This document shows, piece after piece, positions 10,181-19,751 of a DNA stretch of 64,000 nucleotides. The notes beneath the pieces were generated by a model. That model made no database searches, was not told where the DNA came from, and was given only the letters and a program-made list of their open reading frames with translations. The stretch spans positions 124,001 through 188,000 of the forward strand of contig NZ_WNKF01000004.1 in assembly GCF_010119225.1 (NCBI RefSeq), read 5' to 3'. How positions within the stretch are numbered: position 1 is the stretch's first letter; each line of letters starts with the position of its first letter. The DNA comes from Cyclobacterium roseum (GTDB lineage: Bacteria > Bacteroidota > Bacteroidia > Cytophagales > Cyclobacteriaceae). The translations under genes and the position numbers were made by a program.

Positions 10181-10651
10181 TCAGGAGTTTTGAAGGATGG
10201 AAGCCAAATCAGCGGGGGAATAGTGAATGGATTTCAAGGTCTTATTATCACTTGACCTGTAGACCAAAAAGACATCGTCAGCGGGAACATAATAGCAATC
10301 CGTTCCGTTGTTTTTGTAATAGCTCACCGTTTCTTTTGCCTCTTTTTCGTTTTTGCAAGCCTTGCTCATATTGGATCGCTGCACCTCCTCAAACAACGCA
10401 TGAAATTTTTCTGCCAGCCCAAATTCCAATATAGCTCCGGAAAGCACGTACTGAATATCACATAGTGCATCGGCTACTTCTACCAAATCCTGCTTTTGGA
10501 TCGCTTCTTCCAGTTCTTGCAGCTCTTCAGAAATCAAAGAAAGGCGTAATTGACAGCGGGATGGGGATGGGATGGCTGGATCAGGTAGGACCGGATGCTT
10601 AAATGTCTGGTGAAATCGGGCAACCGAGGATAAGCTTTGGGGATCTTTCAT
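10181..10651 (-). CDS. MazG-like nucleotide pyrophosphohydrolase domain protein
   Basis: About 156 residues from the ATG at 10651. A longer reading frame extends upstream to 10855, but the extra 68 residues look non-coding (low complexity, divergent promoter region) and MKDPQSLSSVARFHQTF is the natural start. The core is an all-alpha NTP pyrophosphohydrolase fold with the metal-binding pattern SEELQELEEAI followed by EVADALCDIQYVL (E-E-x-x-E, then E-x-x-D-x-x-x-D). This fits the PRA-PH/MazG-like family that hydrolyses nucleoside triphosphates to monophosphates. Substrate unknown; house-cleaning of unusual nucleotides is plausible. It is divergent from dapF. Confidence 0.85.
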   Translation of the reverse strand: MKDPQSLSSVARFHQTFKHPVLPDPAIPSPSRCQLRLSLISEELQELEEAIQKQDLVEVADALCDIQYVLSGAILEFGLAEKFHALFEEVQRSNMSKACKNEKEAKETVSYYKNNGTDCYYVPADDVFLVYRSSDNKTLKSIHYSPADLASILQNS

Positions 10652-11011
10652 AAGGTAAATCAGGGTAATTCCTATCAAATAAAAAGAGCCCCAGGTTAGG
10701 AAGCAAGCTCTTTTAAAACTATTTAGGCATTGGTTGGTCAAGGGTTTAGTTAGAAGGTACAACCGGACCCGGTGCCTCCCGTATTTACTACTAAAGGTTA
10801 TCGATATTAAAAGCCGGGTACCTGCGATCGCCGCAGTTTGCCCGGTAATTGCCATAGTAAATTGAATATAAGCCCGTAATTTCGAACAAGATGATTATTT
10901 TTGTAATTGCTTCAGGTATTGGTGGGGTTTTTGATACGCTAAAAGCGCAAATCCCATCATGGAAAGTGGTTTATTCGCAATCCCCTGAAGGTATAACTGG
11001 TTAAAATTCAA

Positions 11012-11818
11012 ATGAATATAACATTTTATAAATATCAGGGAACCGGGAATGATTTTATCATGGTCGATGGGCGCGAACATTCTCTGGGAAAGGATCCGGT
11101 TCCAACGATTAAAAACCTCTGCCATAGAAAATTTGGAATTGGAGCAGACGGGCTAATCCTCCTGAAAGAGAAAGAAGGGTATGACTTTGAAATGATCTAT
11201 CATAATGCAGATGGTTCTCAAAGTATGTGTGGCAATGGCGCAAGATGTGCCGTAGCTTTCGCCAGGTTTCTGGGAATGATTCGGGAAAATGCCCATTTCC
11301 TGGCCATAGATGGTCCTCATCTGGCCGAGATCAGCGGTGAGTGGGTAGCGTTGGAAATGGGAAAGGTGAATACCATACAGGGGGCAGGACGCGATTATTT
11401 TGTGAACACCGGCTCCCCGCATCACGTGAGGTTTGTCGAGGAGCTGGAAAACTACGACGTAGTGGGAACGGGACGAAAAATCCGCCATGACAAAGATAGC
11501 TATCCGGAAGGTACCAATGTAAATTTCATAAAAGCCCTGGACAAAAACCACATTGAAGTACGAACTTTTGAAAGGGGAGTGGAAGACGAAACCCTTTCAT
11601 GTGGCACCGGAGTCACCGCCTGTGCATTGGTTTACGGGTCTCAGGTGGGTCCGAACAAAGTTAAAATAAGGACGCTGGGAGGAAACCTGGAAGTGACCTT
11701 TGTAAAAAGCCAAAGTGGCAGCTTTGAAAACATCATTTTGGCAGGGCCTGCCAAGCAGGTATTTTCCGGGAAGATTTCTATTGCCGAAATGGCAGGAGAT
11801 AAGGTAAATTTAAGATAG
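11012..11818 (+). CDS. dapF: Diaminopimelate epimerase
   Basis: Interconverts LL- and meso-2,6-diaminopimelate in lysine and peptidoglycan-precursor synthesis, without cofactor, using two cysteines. Both active-site motifs are present: SMCGNGARC (Cys73) and LSCGTGVTA (Cys197). The N-terminus FYKYQGTGNDFIMVD and the substrate loop YPEGTNVNFI are typical. The length of 268 residues is normal. It heads a co-directional run with secA 19 bp downstream, and lies divergently from the MazG-like gene across about 360 bp. Confidence 0.97.
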   Translation: MNITFYKYQGTGNDFIMVDGREHSLGKDPVPTIKNLCHRKFGIGADGLILLKEKEGYDFEMIYHNADGSQSMCGNGARCAVAFARFLGMIRENAHFLAIDGPHLAEISGEWVALEMGKVNTIQGAGRDYFVNTGSPHHVRFVEELENYDVVGTGRKIRHDKDSYPEGTNVNFIKALDKNHIEVRTFERGVEDETLSCGTGVTACALVYGSQVGPNKVKIRTLGGNLEVTFVKSQSGSFENIILAGPAKQVFSGKISIAEMAGDKVNLR

Positions 11819-11837
11819 TGATTAAGCAGTAACATAT

Positions 11838-14800
11838 ATGATAGAAGTAATAGCAAAAGGGTTAGCGAAGGTTTTTGGTACGAAATCAGACCGGGATATT
11901 AAAAGCCTAAGCCCGGCGGTTGGCCTGATAAATGCAGCCTACGATAAACTGGCAACGATTTCAGACGATGAACTACGAAACGAAACCACAGCCATCCGGA
12001 GCGTCATCAACGAAGACTTAAAAGAATTTGATGAACGCATCGCCCAACTAAGAAAAGAAATTGACTCGCTGAGTCCTGATCAGGTTCAGGCCAAGGATGC
12101 CTTATTTAACGATATCGACCGGGTAGAGAAAGAACGAGATGAGGCCCTGGAGGTGAGTCTGGAAAAAGTATTGCCCAGAGCCTTTGCAGTGATCAAAGAG
12201 ACGGCCCGACGCCTGAAGGAAAACGAACAGCTAAAAGTAACGGCAAGAGAAGAAGACCGGGAGATGGCTGCAGCTAAATCCTACGTGGAAATAGAGGGCG
12301 ATCAGGCCATTTGGCATAACCGCTGGTCAGCGGCCGGTGTCGAAGTGACCTGGGACATGTTGCATTACGATGTACAACTTTTGGGTGGGGTAGCACTTCA
12401 TCGGGGAAACATTGCGGAAATGGCCACGGGTGAAGGTAAAACGCTGGTTTCCACCTTGCCCGCCTATCTCAATGCGCTCGCAGGAAGAGGTGTCCATATC
12501 GTTACGGTAAACGACTACCTCGCAAAACGGGATTCCGAATGGAACGCCCCCTTGTTTGAGTTTCACGGATTGACGGTCAACTGCATCGATAAATTCTCAC
12601 CTAATTCTGAAGGCAGAAAGAAAGCTTATCAGTGTGATATCGTCTATGGCACCAACAATGAGTTTGGATTTGATTACCTCAGAGACAATATGGCCCGTGA
12701 TGCCAAAGACCTGGTTCAGGGTAAGCATCATTTTGCGATGATTGATGAGGTAGATTCCGTATTGATTGATGATGCAAGGACCCCATTGATCATTTCCGGT
12801 CCGATTCCCAGAGGAGATGAACATGAGTTCTATGACATGAAGCCGCGGGTTTCCACTTTGGTGGATGAACAGCGAAAATTAGTTCAAACCTACCTCTCCG
12901 AGGCCAAAAAGCTAATCAAAGAAGGCAAGGAAAAAGAAGGAGGCCTCGCATTATTCCGGGCCTTCCGGGGGCTTCCCAAATACAAGCCATTGATCAAGTA
13001 CCTTTCAGAGCCGGGAATCCGGGTCATCTTGCAGAAAACAGAAAATTTCTACCTGCAGGATAACAAGCGAAACATGCCTGAAGCGGATGAGCCTTTATTG
13101 TTTACCATCGATGAGAAATCAAATACCGTAGACCTAACCGACAATGGTATTGAAGTCATTACCAAAAAGAATGAAAACGCCAGCTTCTTTATTTTACCGG
13201 ATATTGGTAGCGAAATAGCGGATTTGGAAAAAGACGAGGAGATTGATGACCGTGAAAAGCTGGTTCGAAAAGAGGAGCTTATCAAAGACTACGGGGTCAA
13301 AGCACAACGGATTCATACCGTTAACCAGCTCCTGAAAGCCTATTGCATGTTTGAAAAAGACACGGAATACATTCTGGTAGACGGAAAAGTAAAGATCGTT
13401 GACGAACAAACCGGCCGAGTCATGGAAGGACGCCGGTACTCGGATGGACTTCACCAGGCCATTGAAGCCAAGGAAAATGTAAAGGTGGAAGACGCTACCC
13501 AAACCTACGCCACCATTACCCTCCAAAATTATTTCCGGATGTACCACAAACTCTCCGGTATGACCGGTACCGCCGAAACCGAAGCAGGAGAGTTTTGGGA
13601 AATCTATAAGCTGGATGTAATCGTCATACCCACTAATAAACCCATTCAACGAAAAGACCGTGAAGATAAGGTCTATAAAACCGTAAGAGAAAAGTTCAAT
13701 GCGGTAGTGGATGAAATCAATGAGTTGACCGATGCGAACAGGCCCGTATTGGTAGGTACAACTTCCGTAGAAATTTCCGAGTTACTTAGCCGGATGTTAA
13801 CCATAAGGAAAATCAAACACCAGGTACTGAATGCCAAACAACACGCCCGGGAAGCAGATGTGGTAGCGGAAGCTGGAAAGCCAAAAACCGTGACCATTGC
13901 CACCAACATGGCGGGTAGGGGTACCGACATTAAATTAACTCCGGAATCCAAAAGTGCCGGGGGACTGGCCATTGTTGGTACCGAAAGACACGAATCCAGA
14001 CGGGTGGACCGGCAGCTACGGGGTCGATCGGGTCGGCAGGGAGATCCGGGCTCTACCCAGTTTTTTGTTTCGCTGGAAGACAACCTGATGCGGCTGTTTG
14101 GTTCCGAACGGATCGCTAAACTAATGGATCGTATGGGTCTGGAAGAAGGAGAGGTCATTCAGCATTCCATGATTACCAAATCCATCGAAAGGGCTCAGCG
14201 GAAAGTAGAGGAAAACAACTTTGGCGTAAGAAAGCGACTTCTGGAGTATGATGATGTCATGAACAGTCAGCGAGAAGTCGTTTACCGCAGAAGAAAAAAT
14301 GCCTTGATCGGAGATCGCTTGGAACTGGATATCCTGAACATCATGTACGATGTATCCGAAGACCTGATAGAAATGGCCAAATCCACTGAAGACCTGGAAA
14401 ACCTTCGTATGAATATTTTCAGTTCCCTGGGAATAGATTATCAATTTTCTGAATCGGATTTGAAGGATAAGGACCTTACTACCTTAACACGAACGCTTTT
14501 CAATGCGGCGTATGAAAACTACACGAAGAAAAACCAAAGCATTTTGGAAAGGGCCATGCCCATACTTCGGGATGTTCACAAAAACCGCGGGGCAACCGTA
14601 AAAGAAATTATGGTACCCATCTCGGATGGCATCAAGCAAATCGGGGTGGTCATCAATCTGGAATCCACCCTTCAGAATGAAGGAAGGGAGCTAATCCGGG
14701 CCATCGAAAAAACGGTTACATTGGCCATCATAGATCAAAATTGGAAGGAACACCTGCGCGACATGGATGACCTGAAACAGTCCGTCCAAAATGCCGTGTA

Positions 14801-15218
14801 CGAGCAAAAAGATCCGTTACTTATCTACAAGTTTGAAGCTTTTGAAATGTTCAAACGATTTCTCGGCAAGCTGAACGATGATATTGTTTCGTTTATTTCC
14901 AAATCCGATTTGCCCAAGCAGGATCCGGATCAGGTAAAGGCCGCCCAATCGCAGCGAAAAGCAGAACCGGCGGTAACGGCTTCTAAAGAGGAGGCAGGCA
15001 ACAGTCTGGGAAACGCTTCGGGCCAACGCGCGGCACTGGCAAACAGCAGGGCACGTCCATCCCGGGAACCGGTTAAGCCTAGAAAATCCGAAAAAACCTA
15101 CGGTAGAAATGACAAAGTAAGCGTAAAATATGTGGACGGAAAGGTCCGAAAAGATGTGAAATACAAAAGTGTGGAACAGGATCTTTCTGACGCGAAATGC
15201 GTGATCATAGAAAATTAA
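11838..15218 (+). CDS. secA: Preprotein translocase ATPase SecA
   Basis: Motor ATPase that drives proteins through SecYEG. The 1126-residue protein carries Walker A MATGEGKT (195-202), DEVD (303-306) and the helicase motifs TNMAGRGTDI, GTERHESRRVDRQLRGRSGRQGD and DYLRDNM. It is longer than E. coli SecA (about 900 residues) because of insertions such as the one following PRGDEHEFYDMKPRV, which is usual in Bacteroidota. The C-terminus ends in KTYGRNDKVSVKYVDGKV and has no Cys/His zinc-binding module, so it lacks the SecB-contact end found in proteobacteria. The downstream lipoprotein gene begins 11 bp after the stop. Confidence 0.97.
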   Translation: MIEVIAKGLAKVFGTKSDRDIKSLSPAVGLINAAYDKLATISDDELRNETTAIRSVINEDLKEFDERIAQLRKEIDSLSPDQVQAKDALFNDIDRVEKERDEALEVSLEKVLPRAFAVIKETARRLKENEQLKVTAREEDREMAAAKSYVEIEGDQAIWHNRWSAAGVEVTWDMLHYDVQLLGGVALHRGNIAEMATGEGKTLVSTLPAYLNALAGRGVHIVTVNDYLAKRDSEWNAPLFEFHGLTVNCIDKFSPNSEGRKKAYQCDIVYGTNNEFGFDYLRDNMARDAKDLVQGKHHFAMIDEVDSVLIDDARTPLIISGPIPRGDEHEFYDMKPRVSTLVDEQRKLVQTYLSEAKKLIKEGKEKEGGLALFRAFRGLPKYKPLIKYLSEPGIRVILQKTENFYLQDNKRNMPEADEPLLFTIDEKSNTVDLTDNGIEVITKKNENASFFILPDIGSEIADLEKDEEIDDREKLVRKEELIKDYGVKAQRIHTVNQLLKAYCMFEKDTEYILVDGKVKIVDEQTGRVMEGRRYSDGLHQAIEAKENVKVEDATQTYATITLQNYFRMYHKLSGMTGTAETEAGEFWEIYKLDVIVIPTNKPIQRKDREDKVYKTVREKFNAVVDEINELTDANRPVLVGTTSVEISELLSRMLTIRKIKHQVLNAKQHAREADVVAEAGKPKTVTIATNMAGRGTDIKLTPESKSAGGLAIVGTERHESRRVDRQLRGRSGRQGDPGSTQFFVSLEDNLMRLFGSERIAKLMDRMGLEEGEVIQHSMITKSIERAQRKVEENNFGVRKRLLEYDDVMNSQREVVYRRRKNALIGDRLELDILNIMYDVSEDLIEMAKSTEDLENLRMNIFSSLGIDYQFSESDLKDKDLTTLTRTLFNAAYENYTKKNQSILERAMPILRDVHKNRGATVKEIMVPISDGIKQIGVVINLESTLQNEGRELIRAIEKTVTLAIIDQNWKEHLRDMDDLKQSVQNAVYEQKDPLLIYKFEAFEMFKRFLGKLNDDIVSFISKSDLPKQDPDQVKAAQSQRKAEPAVTASKEEAGNSLGNASGQRAALANSRARPSREPVKPRKSEKTYGRNDKVSVKYVDGKVRKDVKYKSVEQDLSDAKCVIIEN

Positions 15219-15229
15219 ACCCCATCTTC

Positions 15230-15781
15230 ATGGCCGGAAAAAAGAGTCTTCTCATTGTATTAAGCCTGGTGCTGTTCAGCAGCTGCGGGATAATCAATAT
15301 TCGAAAAAGCGGAGGAAGCGCAGAGATGTATTCCAATTACTCGGAAGATCTGCGAAGCACCCGAATTCAATTTGAGCCTTTGCCGGATCCTGAAGATTCG
15401 GATTTTGAATCCGAAACCGATGCCGTCCCTATTGATCAGGAACTAAGCCAACGAATTGATCAAATCATCAGGGAAAATGACAAAGAAAGGTTCCTGAACG
15501 GGTTCACGATCCTCATTTACAGTGGGGTAGGCAGAGAAGCTGCCTTTGAGTTACGAAATGAGGTTTATTCCGAATTTCCGGATATCCAAACCTATATGGA
15601 ATACGAACAACCCCGATACCTGGTAAAAGTAGGCCGGTATATCAACAAAATTGAAGCCCTTGCTACTTACGAAAAATTGAAATCCCTTTTCCCGGATTCC
15701 CGCATCATCTCTGACCGCTTTCTGAAAGATCAGGACCAGCAGCGAGAAGAAGAAGAAAAAATAGAAAATGCTGAAAGATAA
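15230..15781 (+). CDS. SPOR-like domain lipoprotein
   Basis: A 183-residue predicted lipoprotein. I take the ATG at 15230, because MAGKKSLLIVLSLVLFSSC is a clean lipoprotein signal with the lipobox FSSC; an upstream in-frame ATG overlaps the end of secA and adds a charged stretch. After a low-complexity acidic linker, the C-terminal about 80 residues (GFTILIYSGVGREAAFELRN, then YLVKVGRYINKIEALATYEKL) look like a SPOR/sporulation-related repeat, a domain that binds denuded peptidoglycan. It is probably envelope located and helps at septal or wall sites (inference). Its end overlaps the start of the M20 gene by 14 bp. Confidence 0.75.
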   Translation: MAGKKSLLIVLSLVLFSSCGIINIRKSGGSAEMYSNYSEDLRSTRIQFEPLPDPEDSDFESETDAVPIDQELSQRIDQIIRENDKERFLNGFTILIYSGVGREAAFELRNEVYSEFPDIQTYMEYEQPRYLVKVGRYINKIEALATYEKLKSLFPDSRIISDRFLKDQDQQREEEEKIENAER

Positions 15782-16958
15782 GATCCAAAAACTAGCGACC
15801 ACGTACAAGGAAGACACAATCAAGCTGAGAAGGCACTTACATGCCCATCCGGAATTGTCTTTTCAAGAGAAAAATACCGTGGCTTTTGTAGAAGAAAATT
15901 TACGCTCCATGGGTATCGATAAAATTGATCCCAAAGCAAACACCGGCCTGGTAGCACTGATTGAAGGTAAAAACCCTTCCAAAAAGGTCATTTCCCTGAG
16001 AGCAGATATGGATGCCTTGCCGATTACCGAGGCAAATGACGTCCCTTATAAGTCTACCAATCCCGGGGTGATGCACGCTTGTGGACATGATGTACACACG
16101 TCCTCCCTGCTTGGAACGGCACGTATCTTAAACGAAATCAAAGATGATTTTGAAGGGACCATCAAATTACTGTTCCAACCAGGAGAAGAAAAAGTTCCCG
16201 GAGGAGCGTCCATGATGATTGATGATAAAGCCCTTGACAACCCCAGCCCTTCGGCCATCATGGGACAGCATGTCATGCCTTTAATTCCTGTGGGAAAAGT
16301 CGGTTTTCGCAAAGGTATGTATATGGCAAGTGCTGACGAGCTGTACTTAACTGTAAAGGGAAAAGGGGGCCACGGCGCCATGCCCGAATCCTTGGTGGAC
16401 CCGGTGCTGATCAGTGCGCATATACTGGTGGCCCTGCAACAGGTGGTAAGCAGAAAGGCAGATCCCAAAACACCTTCGGTGCTTTCTTTTGGGAAAGTCC
16501 AGGCCGACGGGGCTACCAATGTCATTCCGGATGAGGTAACGATCGAAGGTACCTTTCGTACCTTGGATGAAGATTGGAGGAAAAAAGCACATGAGCAGAT
16601 GATCCGGATAGCGAAAGGAATCGCTGAAGGAATGGGTGGATCGGTTGATTTTGAAGTTCGCAAAGGATATCCCTTTCTTAAAAACGAACCCCTACTTACA
16701 GAGCGATGTATACAGGCAGCAAAAGCCTATCTGGGGGATGAAAACGTGGTGGACCTGGATATCTGGATGGCGGCAGAGGATTTTTCCTATTACACCCAGG
16801 AAATTGATGGGTGTTTTTACCGACTTGGTACCCGGAATGATGCCAGGGGCATCGTTTCTGGTGTCCATACGCCTACTTTTGATATAGATGAGGATGCCCT
16901 GGGGCTAAGTACTGGCTTAATGGCCTGGCTGGCACTTGAGGAATTACAGTTCCGTTAA
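15768..16958 (+). CDS. M20D family metal amidohydrolase
   Basis: A 396-residue cytoplasmic zinc-dependent amidohydrolase of the N-acyl-L-amino-acid/IAA-amino-acid hydrolase group, which splits the amide of N-acylated amino acids. Metal-site motifs: LRADMDALPI, MHACGHDVHTSSLLG, FQPGEEKVPGG and AAEDFSYYTQ. The dimerisation domain is in the middle (GKGGHGAMPESLVDPV, TNVIPDEVTIEGTFRTLDE). Length and order of motifs are canonical. The true substrate cannot be read from sequence. It overlaps the SPOR lipoprotein by 14 bp and is followed after 20 bp by the S1/P1 nuclease gene. Confidence 0.93.
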   Translation: MLKDKIQKLATTYKEDTIKLRRHLHAHPELSFQEKNTVAFVEENLRSMGIDKIDPKANTGLVALIEGKNPSKKVISLRADMDALPITEANDVPYKSTNPGVMHACGHDVHTSSLLGTARILNEIKDDFEGTIKLLFQPGEEKVPGGASMMIDDKALDNPSPSAIMGQHVMPLIPVGKVGFRKGMYMASADELYLTVKGKGGHGAMPESLVDPVLISAHILVALQQVVSRKADPKTPSVLSFGKVQADGATNVIPDEVTIEGTFRTLDEDWRKKAHEQMIRIAKGIAEGMGGSVDFEVRKGYPFLKNEPLLTERCIQAAKAYLGDENVVDLDIWMAAEDFSYYTQEIDGCFYRLGTRNDARGIVSGVHTPTFDIDEDALGLSTGLMAWLALEELQFR

Positions 16959-16978
16959 TTTTTATCTCTTACTGAAAA

Positions 16979-17749
16979 ATGAAAAAAACAGGTTTTTCAT
17001 TCCTTTTAGCAATAGGAATGGTATTGAACAGCTTTGGTTGGGGTCAAAATGGTCACAGAGTAGTGGGGCAGATTGCTAGTTGGCACCTCAATAAGAAGGC
17101 AGCAAAGGCTATGGAACGAATTCTTGGTTCGGAGTCTCTTGCCATGTCCGCCAACTGGATGGATGAAATAAAATCCGATCCTGAATACCGGTACCTAAAC
17201 CCCTGGCATTATCTCACCGTCAAAACCGGAAAAGGCTATGACCCGGGTATTCAGGAAGATGGGGGAGATGCTTTCAGCAAAACCAACATGATCATCGCAG
17301 CCCTTCGCGATGGAAAGCTGGATGCTGAGACAAAAGCTGTTTATCTTAAAATGCTCGTTCATTTGGTGGGTGATTTACATCAGCCTCTACATGTAGGCAC
17401 GGGAGAAGATCGGGGAGGAAACGACGTTAAGGTATTTTATTTCAATCAAAGTACCAATCTACATGCCGTATGGGATACCCAAATCATAGAAGGAAAGAAC
17501 CTAAGCTATACGGAACTGGCGGAACACCTTAACAGACGTGCCAATAAGTCGCTGGTTCGAAAATACCAAGGTGATCCCCTGGAAAAATGGCTAGAGGAAG
17601 CAGTCGCATTGCGCCCCATTATCTATAATTTGCCCGAAAACAACCGACTATCTTACGAGTATGGATACCATACCTTTCCGATTATAGAAGAGCGTTTACT
17701 GGCAGGTGGCATTCGACTGGCGGGAATCTTAAATGAGATTTTTGGTTAA
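16979..17749 (+). CDS. S1/P1-type zinc nuclease, exported
   Basis: A 256-residue secreted nuclease of the S1/P1 family (three-zinc enzymes that cut single-stranded DNA/RNA and remove 3'-phosphates). The signal peptide runs to about residue 20 and the mature protein would start with Trp (WGQNGHRVVGQIASWHLN); in the family the N-terminal Trp itself ligates zinc, which supports this cleavage. Other ligand motifs: WMDEIK, NPWHYLTV, LVHLVGDLHQPLHVG, RGGNDV and NLHAVWDTQI. It probably scavenges nucleic acids in the periplasm or outside the cell. It converges on comF with only 4 bp between the stops. Confidence 0.93.
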   Translation: MKKTGFSFLLAIGMVLNSFGWGQNGHRVVGQIASWHLNKKAAKAMERILGSESLAMSANWMDEIKSDPEYRYLNPWHYLTVKTGKGYDPGIQEDGGDAFSKTNMIIAALRDGKLDAETKAVYLKMLVHLVGDLHQPLHVGTGEDRGGNDVKVFYFNQSTNLHAVWDTQIIEGKNLSYTELAEHLNRRANKSLVRKYQGDPLEKWLEEAVALRPIIYNLPENNRLSYEYGYHTFPIIEERLLAGGIRLAGILNEIFG

Positions 17750-17753
17750 AACA

Positions 17754-18446
17754 CTATTTTCCAGCGGCTAAAACCAACAGGTCAATCTGCTTGGGTTGAA
17801 AAGCCTGTAGGGTCTGCGCACAAGCGGCCAAGGTGGCACCGGTGGTCATTACATCGTCAATGACTAGAATTTTTTTATCTTTCACCTGCTCAGGAGCGAT
17901 AACATCAAAAACATCGCTGACGTTATTCCAGCGTTCTATCCTGCTTTTATTCGTTTGGGTTTGAGTAGGTACCAGCCTTACCATTAGGTTGGCCAGGGTA
18001 ACCCCTAACTTTGAAGCGAGGCCCTTTGCCAGTTCTTCGCTCTGATTATATCCTCTCAGTCTGTATTTTTTACCATGCAGGGGAACCGGTACAATCAAGT
18101 CCCAGGTTTCCGCGTAACCGTGCTCCTTCAATAAACCACCATACATTTGCCCTAAAAGCCTCGCCAGGGCCGGTTTATTCTTATATTTTATTTGATGAAG
18201 TAACTTTTGACTCATTCCACTTTTCGAAAACCGCAAATAAGCCAATACCTTTTCGGCAGGGGCTAATCCCATAATTTTGATTTTCAGATCATTGTTTTCC
18301 GGCATCAAATGATAATCCGTTACCGGTAATCGGGAAATACAGATTTTACACAGCTGATCTTCGAAGGGAAATAGGCTTCGTTTACACAGGCAACAGGTTT
18401 GAGGAAAAACCAAGGAGAGAAAATCCTGCCAATAATTGAAACGCAT
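17754..18446 (-). CDS. comF: ComF family phosphoribosyltransferase-like protein
   Basis: A 230-residue ComF-type protein. The N-terminus carries a zinc-finger-like CxxC pair (CCLCKRSLF...CKICISRL), and the C-terminal half is a type I PRTase fold with the PRPP loop VLVIDDVMTTGATL. The family also shows LVPVPLH and RGYNQSEELAKGLA, both visible here. ComF proteins are linked to DNA uptake in naturally competent bacteria, where they act in the cytoplasm during transformation; biochemical activity is poorly defined. Divergent from the 18.6 kb gene and convergent with the nuclease gene. Confidence 0.93.
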   Translation of the reverse strand: MRFNYWQDFLSLVFPQTCCLCKRSLFPFEDQLCKICISRLPVTDYHLMPENNDLKIKIMGLAPAEKVLAYLRFSKSGMSQKLLHQIKYKNKPALARLLGQMYGGLLKEHGYAETWDLIVPVPLHGKKYRLRGYNQSEELAKGLASKLGVTLANLMVRLVPTQTQTNKSRIERWNNVSDVFDVIAPEQVKDKKILVIDDVMTTGATLAACAQTLQAFQPKQIDLLVLAAGK

Positions 18447-18468
18447 ACCTAAAATGGGTTGTTAATAA

Positions 18469-18497
18469 TTGTTGAGCCGTTTTACCTGTTATATTTG
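18469..18497 (+). promoter_or_regulatory. Bacteroidota-type promoter before the 18.6 kb operon
   Basis: A -7 box TATATTTG at 18490-18497 fits the TAnnTTTG consensus used by the primary sigma factor of this phylum, with a TTG -33 element at 18469-18471 and an 18-nt spacer. Transcription would start about 85 bp before the ATG at 18589. Confidence 0.55.
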
Positions 18498-18588
18498 TAA
18501 GTGCTTACTGGAAATGAATTTACCTAAAATTCACAGTGAAAAAAAGGTTTTGCCGGTACAAGTACAAAACCAAGAAAATTAACGAATC

Positions 18589-18957
18589 ATGGCATTAGTC
18601 AAAAAGGACCTTGATCTGGAAAAAAGATGGGGCAAATTATTAGAAGGATTACAACAGCTCCTCGGAAAAAAACCTACAGACATGAATGCCGTATTGTTTA
18701 TCATCGGTGTTCATGAATTGGGCAAGGGACCCATGCATTTTTCCAAAGAGGAGAAGCAGGATCTAATGCATATTGCCACATGCAAAGTGCTGAGTTTATC
18801 CGGCTTTTATTCCCTGGATTTTATAGACCAGGATGGATGGCCGCATTGGAAATTAGAAAAATCCTTGCCCCATTTGGACAGTACGGAACAGGAAAAGATG
18901 CTAAAACTTCATGTTTTGGAGTATTTTGAAGAAGAATTTGAAATAGATATACAATGA
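18589..18957 (+). CDS. Conserved hypothetical protein (122 aa)
   Basis: Small soluble, acidic, mostly helical protein with no signal peptide or membrane segment. Visible landmarks are MNAVLFIIGVHELGKGP in the middle and DGWPHWKLEKSLPHLDSTEQEKML near the end. I do not recognise a named family beyond a small protein I associate with Cytophagales genomes; no function is offered. Its stop overlaps the start of xth (ATGA), so the two are translationally coupled, which may hint at a link to DNA repair. A TAnnTTTG promoter lies upstream. Confidence 0.8.
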   Translation: MALVKKDLDLEKRWGKLLEGLQQLLGKKPTDMNAVLFIIGVHELGKGPMHFSKEEKQDLMHIATCKVLSLSGFYSLDFIDQDGWPHWKLEKSLPHLDSTEQEKMLKLHVLEYFEEEFEIDIQ

Positions 18958-19721
18958 AAATTGTTTCCTACAATGTGAATGGCATTCGGGCAGCTTTAAA
19001 AAAAGGCTTTCTGGAATGGCTCAAAGCTACCGATCCGGATATTGTCGGTCTTCAGGAGATTAAATCCCTGGAAAACCAGATCGACACCTCTCTATTCAAA
19101 GACCTTGGCTATGAAGTGTATTGGTACCCGGCCGTAAAGAAAGGATATAGCGGTGTTGCCATCTTGACCAAGCACACTCCGAATCAGGTAACGTATGGCA
19201 TGGGCGTGGATGCTTACGATGATGAGGGACGCATCATCCGGGCGGATTTTGGTGACTTCTCATTTATCAGTGCCTATTTTCCCTCAGGTACTACTGGAGA
19301 CATTCGTCAAGATTTCAAGTACCGTTTTCTTGACGATATTTATGGGTACAGTCAAGATTTACTCCGGGAGCTACCAAACTTGATCGTAAGTGGTGATTAC
19401 AATATTTGTCACAAAGCAATCGATATTCACAATCCGGTAGCCAACAAGAACACCTCCGGTTTCTTGCCGGATGAGCGGGCATGGATGGATAAATTCACCA
19501 ACACCGGATTTAAGGACAGTTTCCGTCTGATGAATCAATCGACGGATCAATATACCTGGTGGAGTTACCGGGCCAATGCAAGGGCTAATAATAAGGGGTG
19601 GCGTATTGATTACCACATGACGAGTCCCGAAATCAGTAAGCGTGTTACCCATGCTGAAATTCTATCGAACGTACATCATTCCGATCACTGCCCCATACTA
19701 TTGGAGTTAGCTTCAAATTAA
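18954..19721 (+). CDS. xth: Exodeoxyribonuclease III / AP endonuclease
   Basis: A 255-residue Mg-dependent nuclease of the exo III/APE family in base-excision repair: cuts 5' of abasic sites and trims 3' ends. Motifs in order: SYNVNGIRAAL, DIVGLQEIKS (metal Glu), YSGVAILTK, GRIIRADFGDF, LIVSGDYNICHKAIDIHNP (catalytic Asp/Asn), WWSYRANARANNKGWRIDYHM and the final SDHCPI with catalytic His. Length is standard. It overlaps the preceding hypothetical gene by 4 bp and is followed after about 30 bp by the ATPase-domain gene. Confidence 0.96.
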   Translation: MKIVSYNVNGIRAALKKGFLEWLKATDPDIVGLQEIKSLENQIDTSLFKDLGYEVYWYPAVKKGYSGVAILTKHTPNQVTYGMGVDAYDDEGRIIRADFGDFSFISAYFPSGTTGDIRQDFKYRFLDDIYGYSQDLLRELPNLIVSGDYNICHKAIDIHNPVANKNTSGFLPDERAWMDKFTNTGFKDSFRLMNQSTDQYTWWSYRANARANNKGWRIDYHMTSPEISKRVTHAEILSNVHHSDHCPILLELASN

Positions 19722-19751
19722 ATAAAATCATGATTAAAGGATAAAAAATCA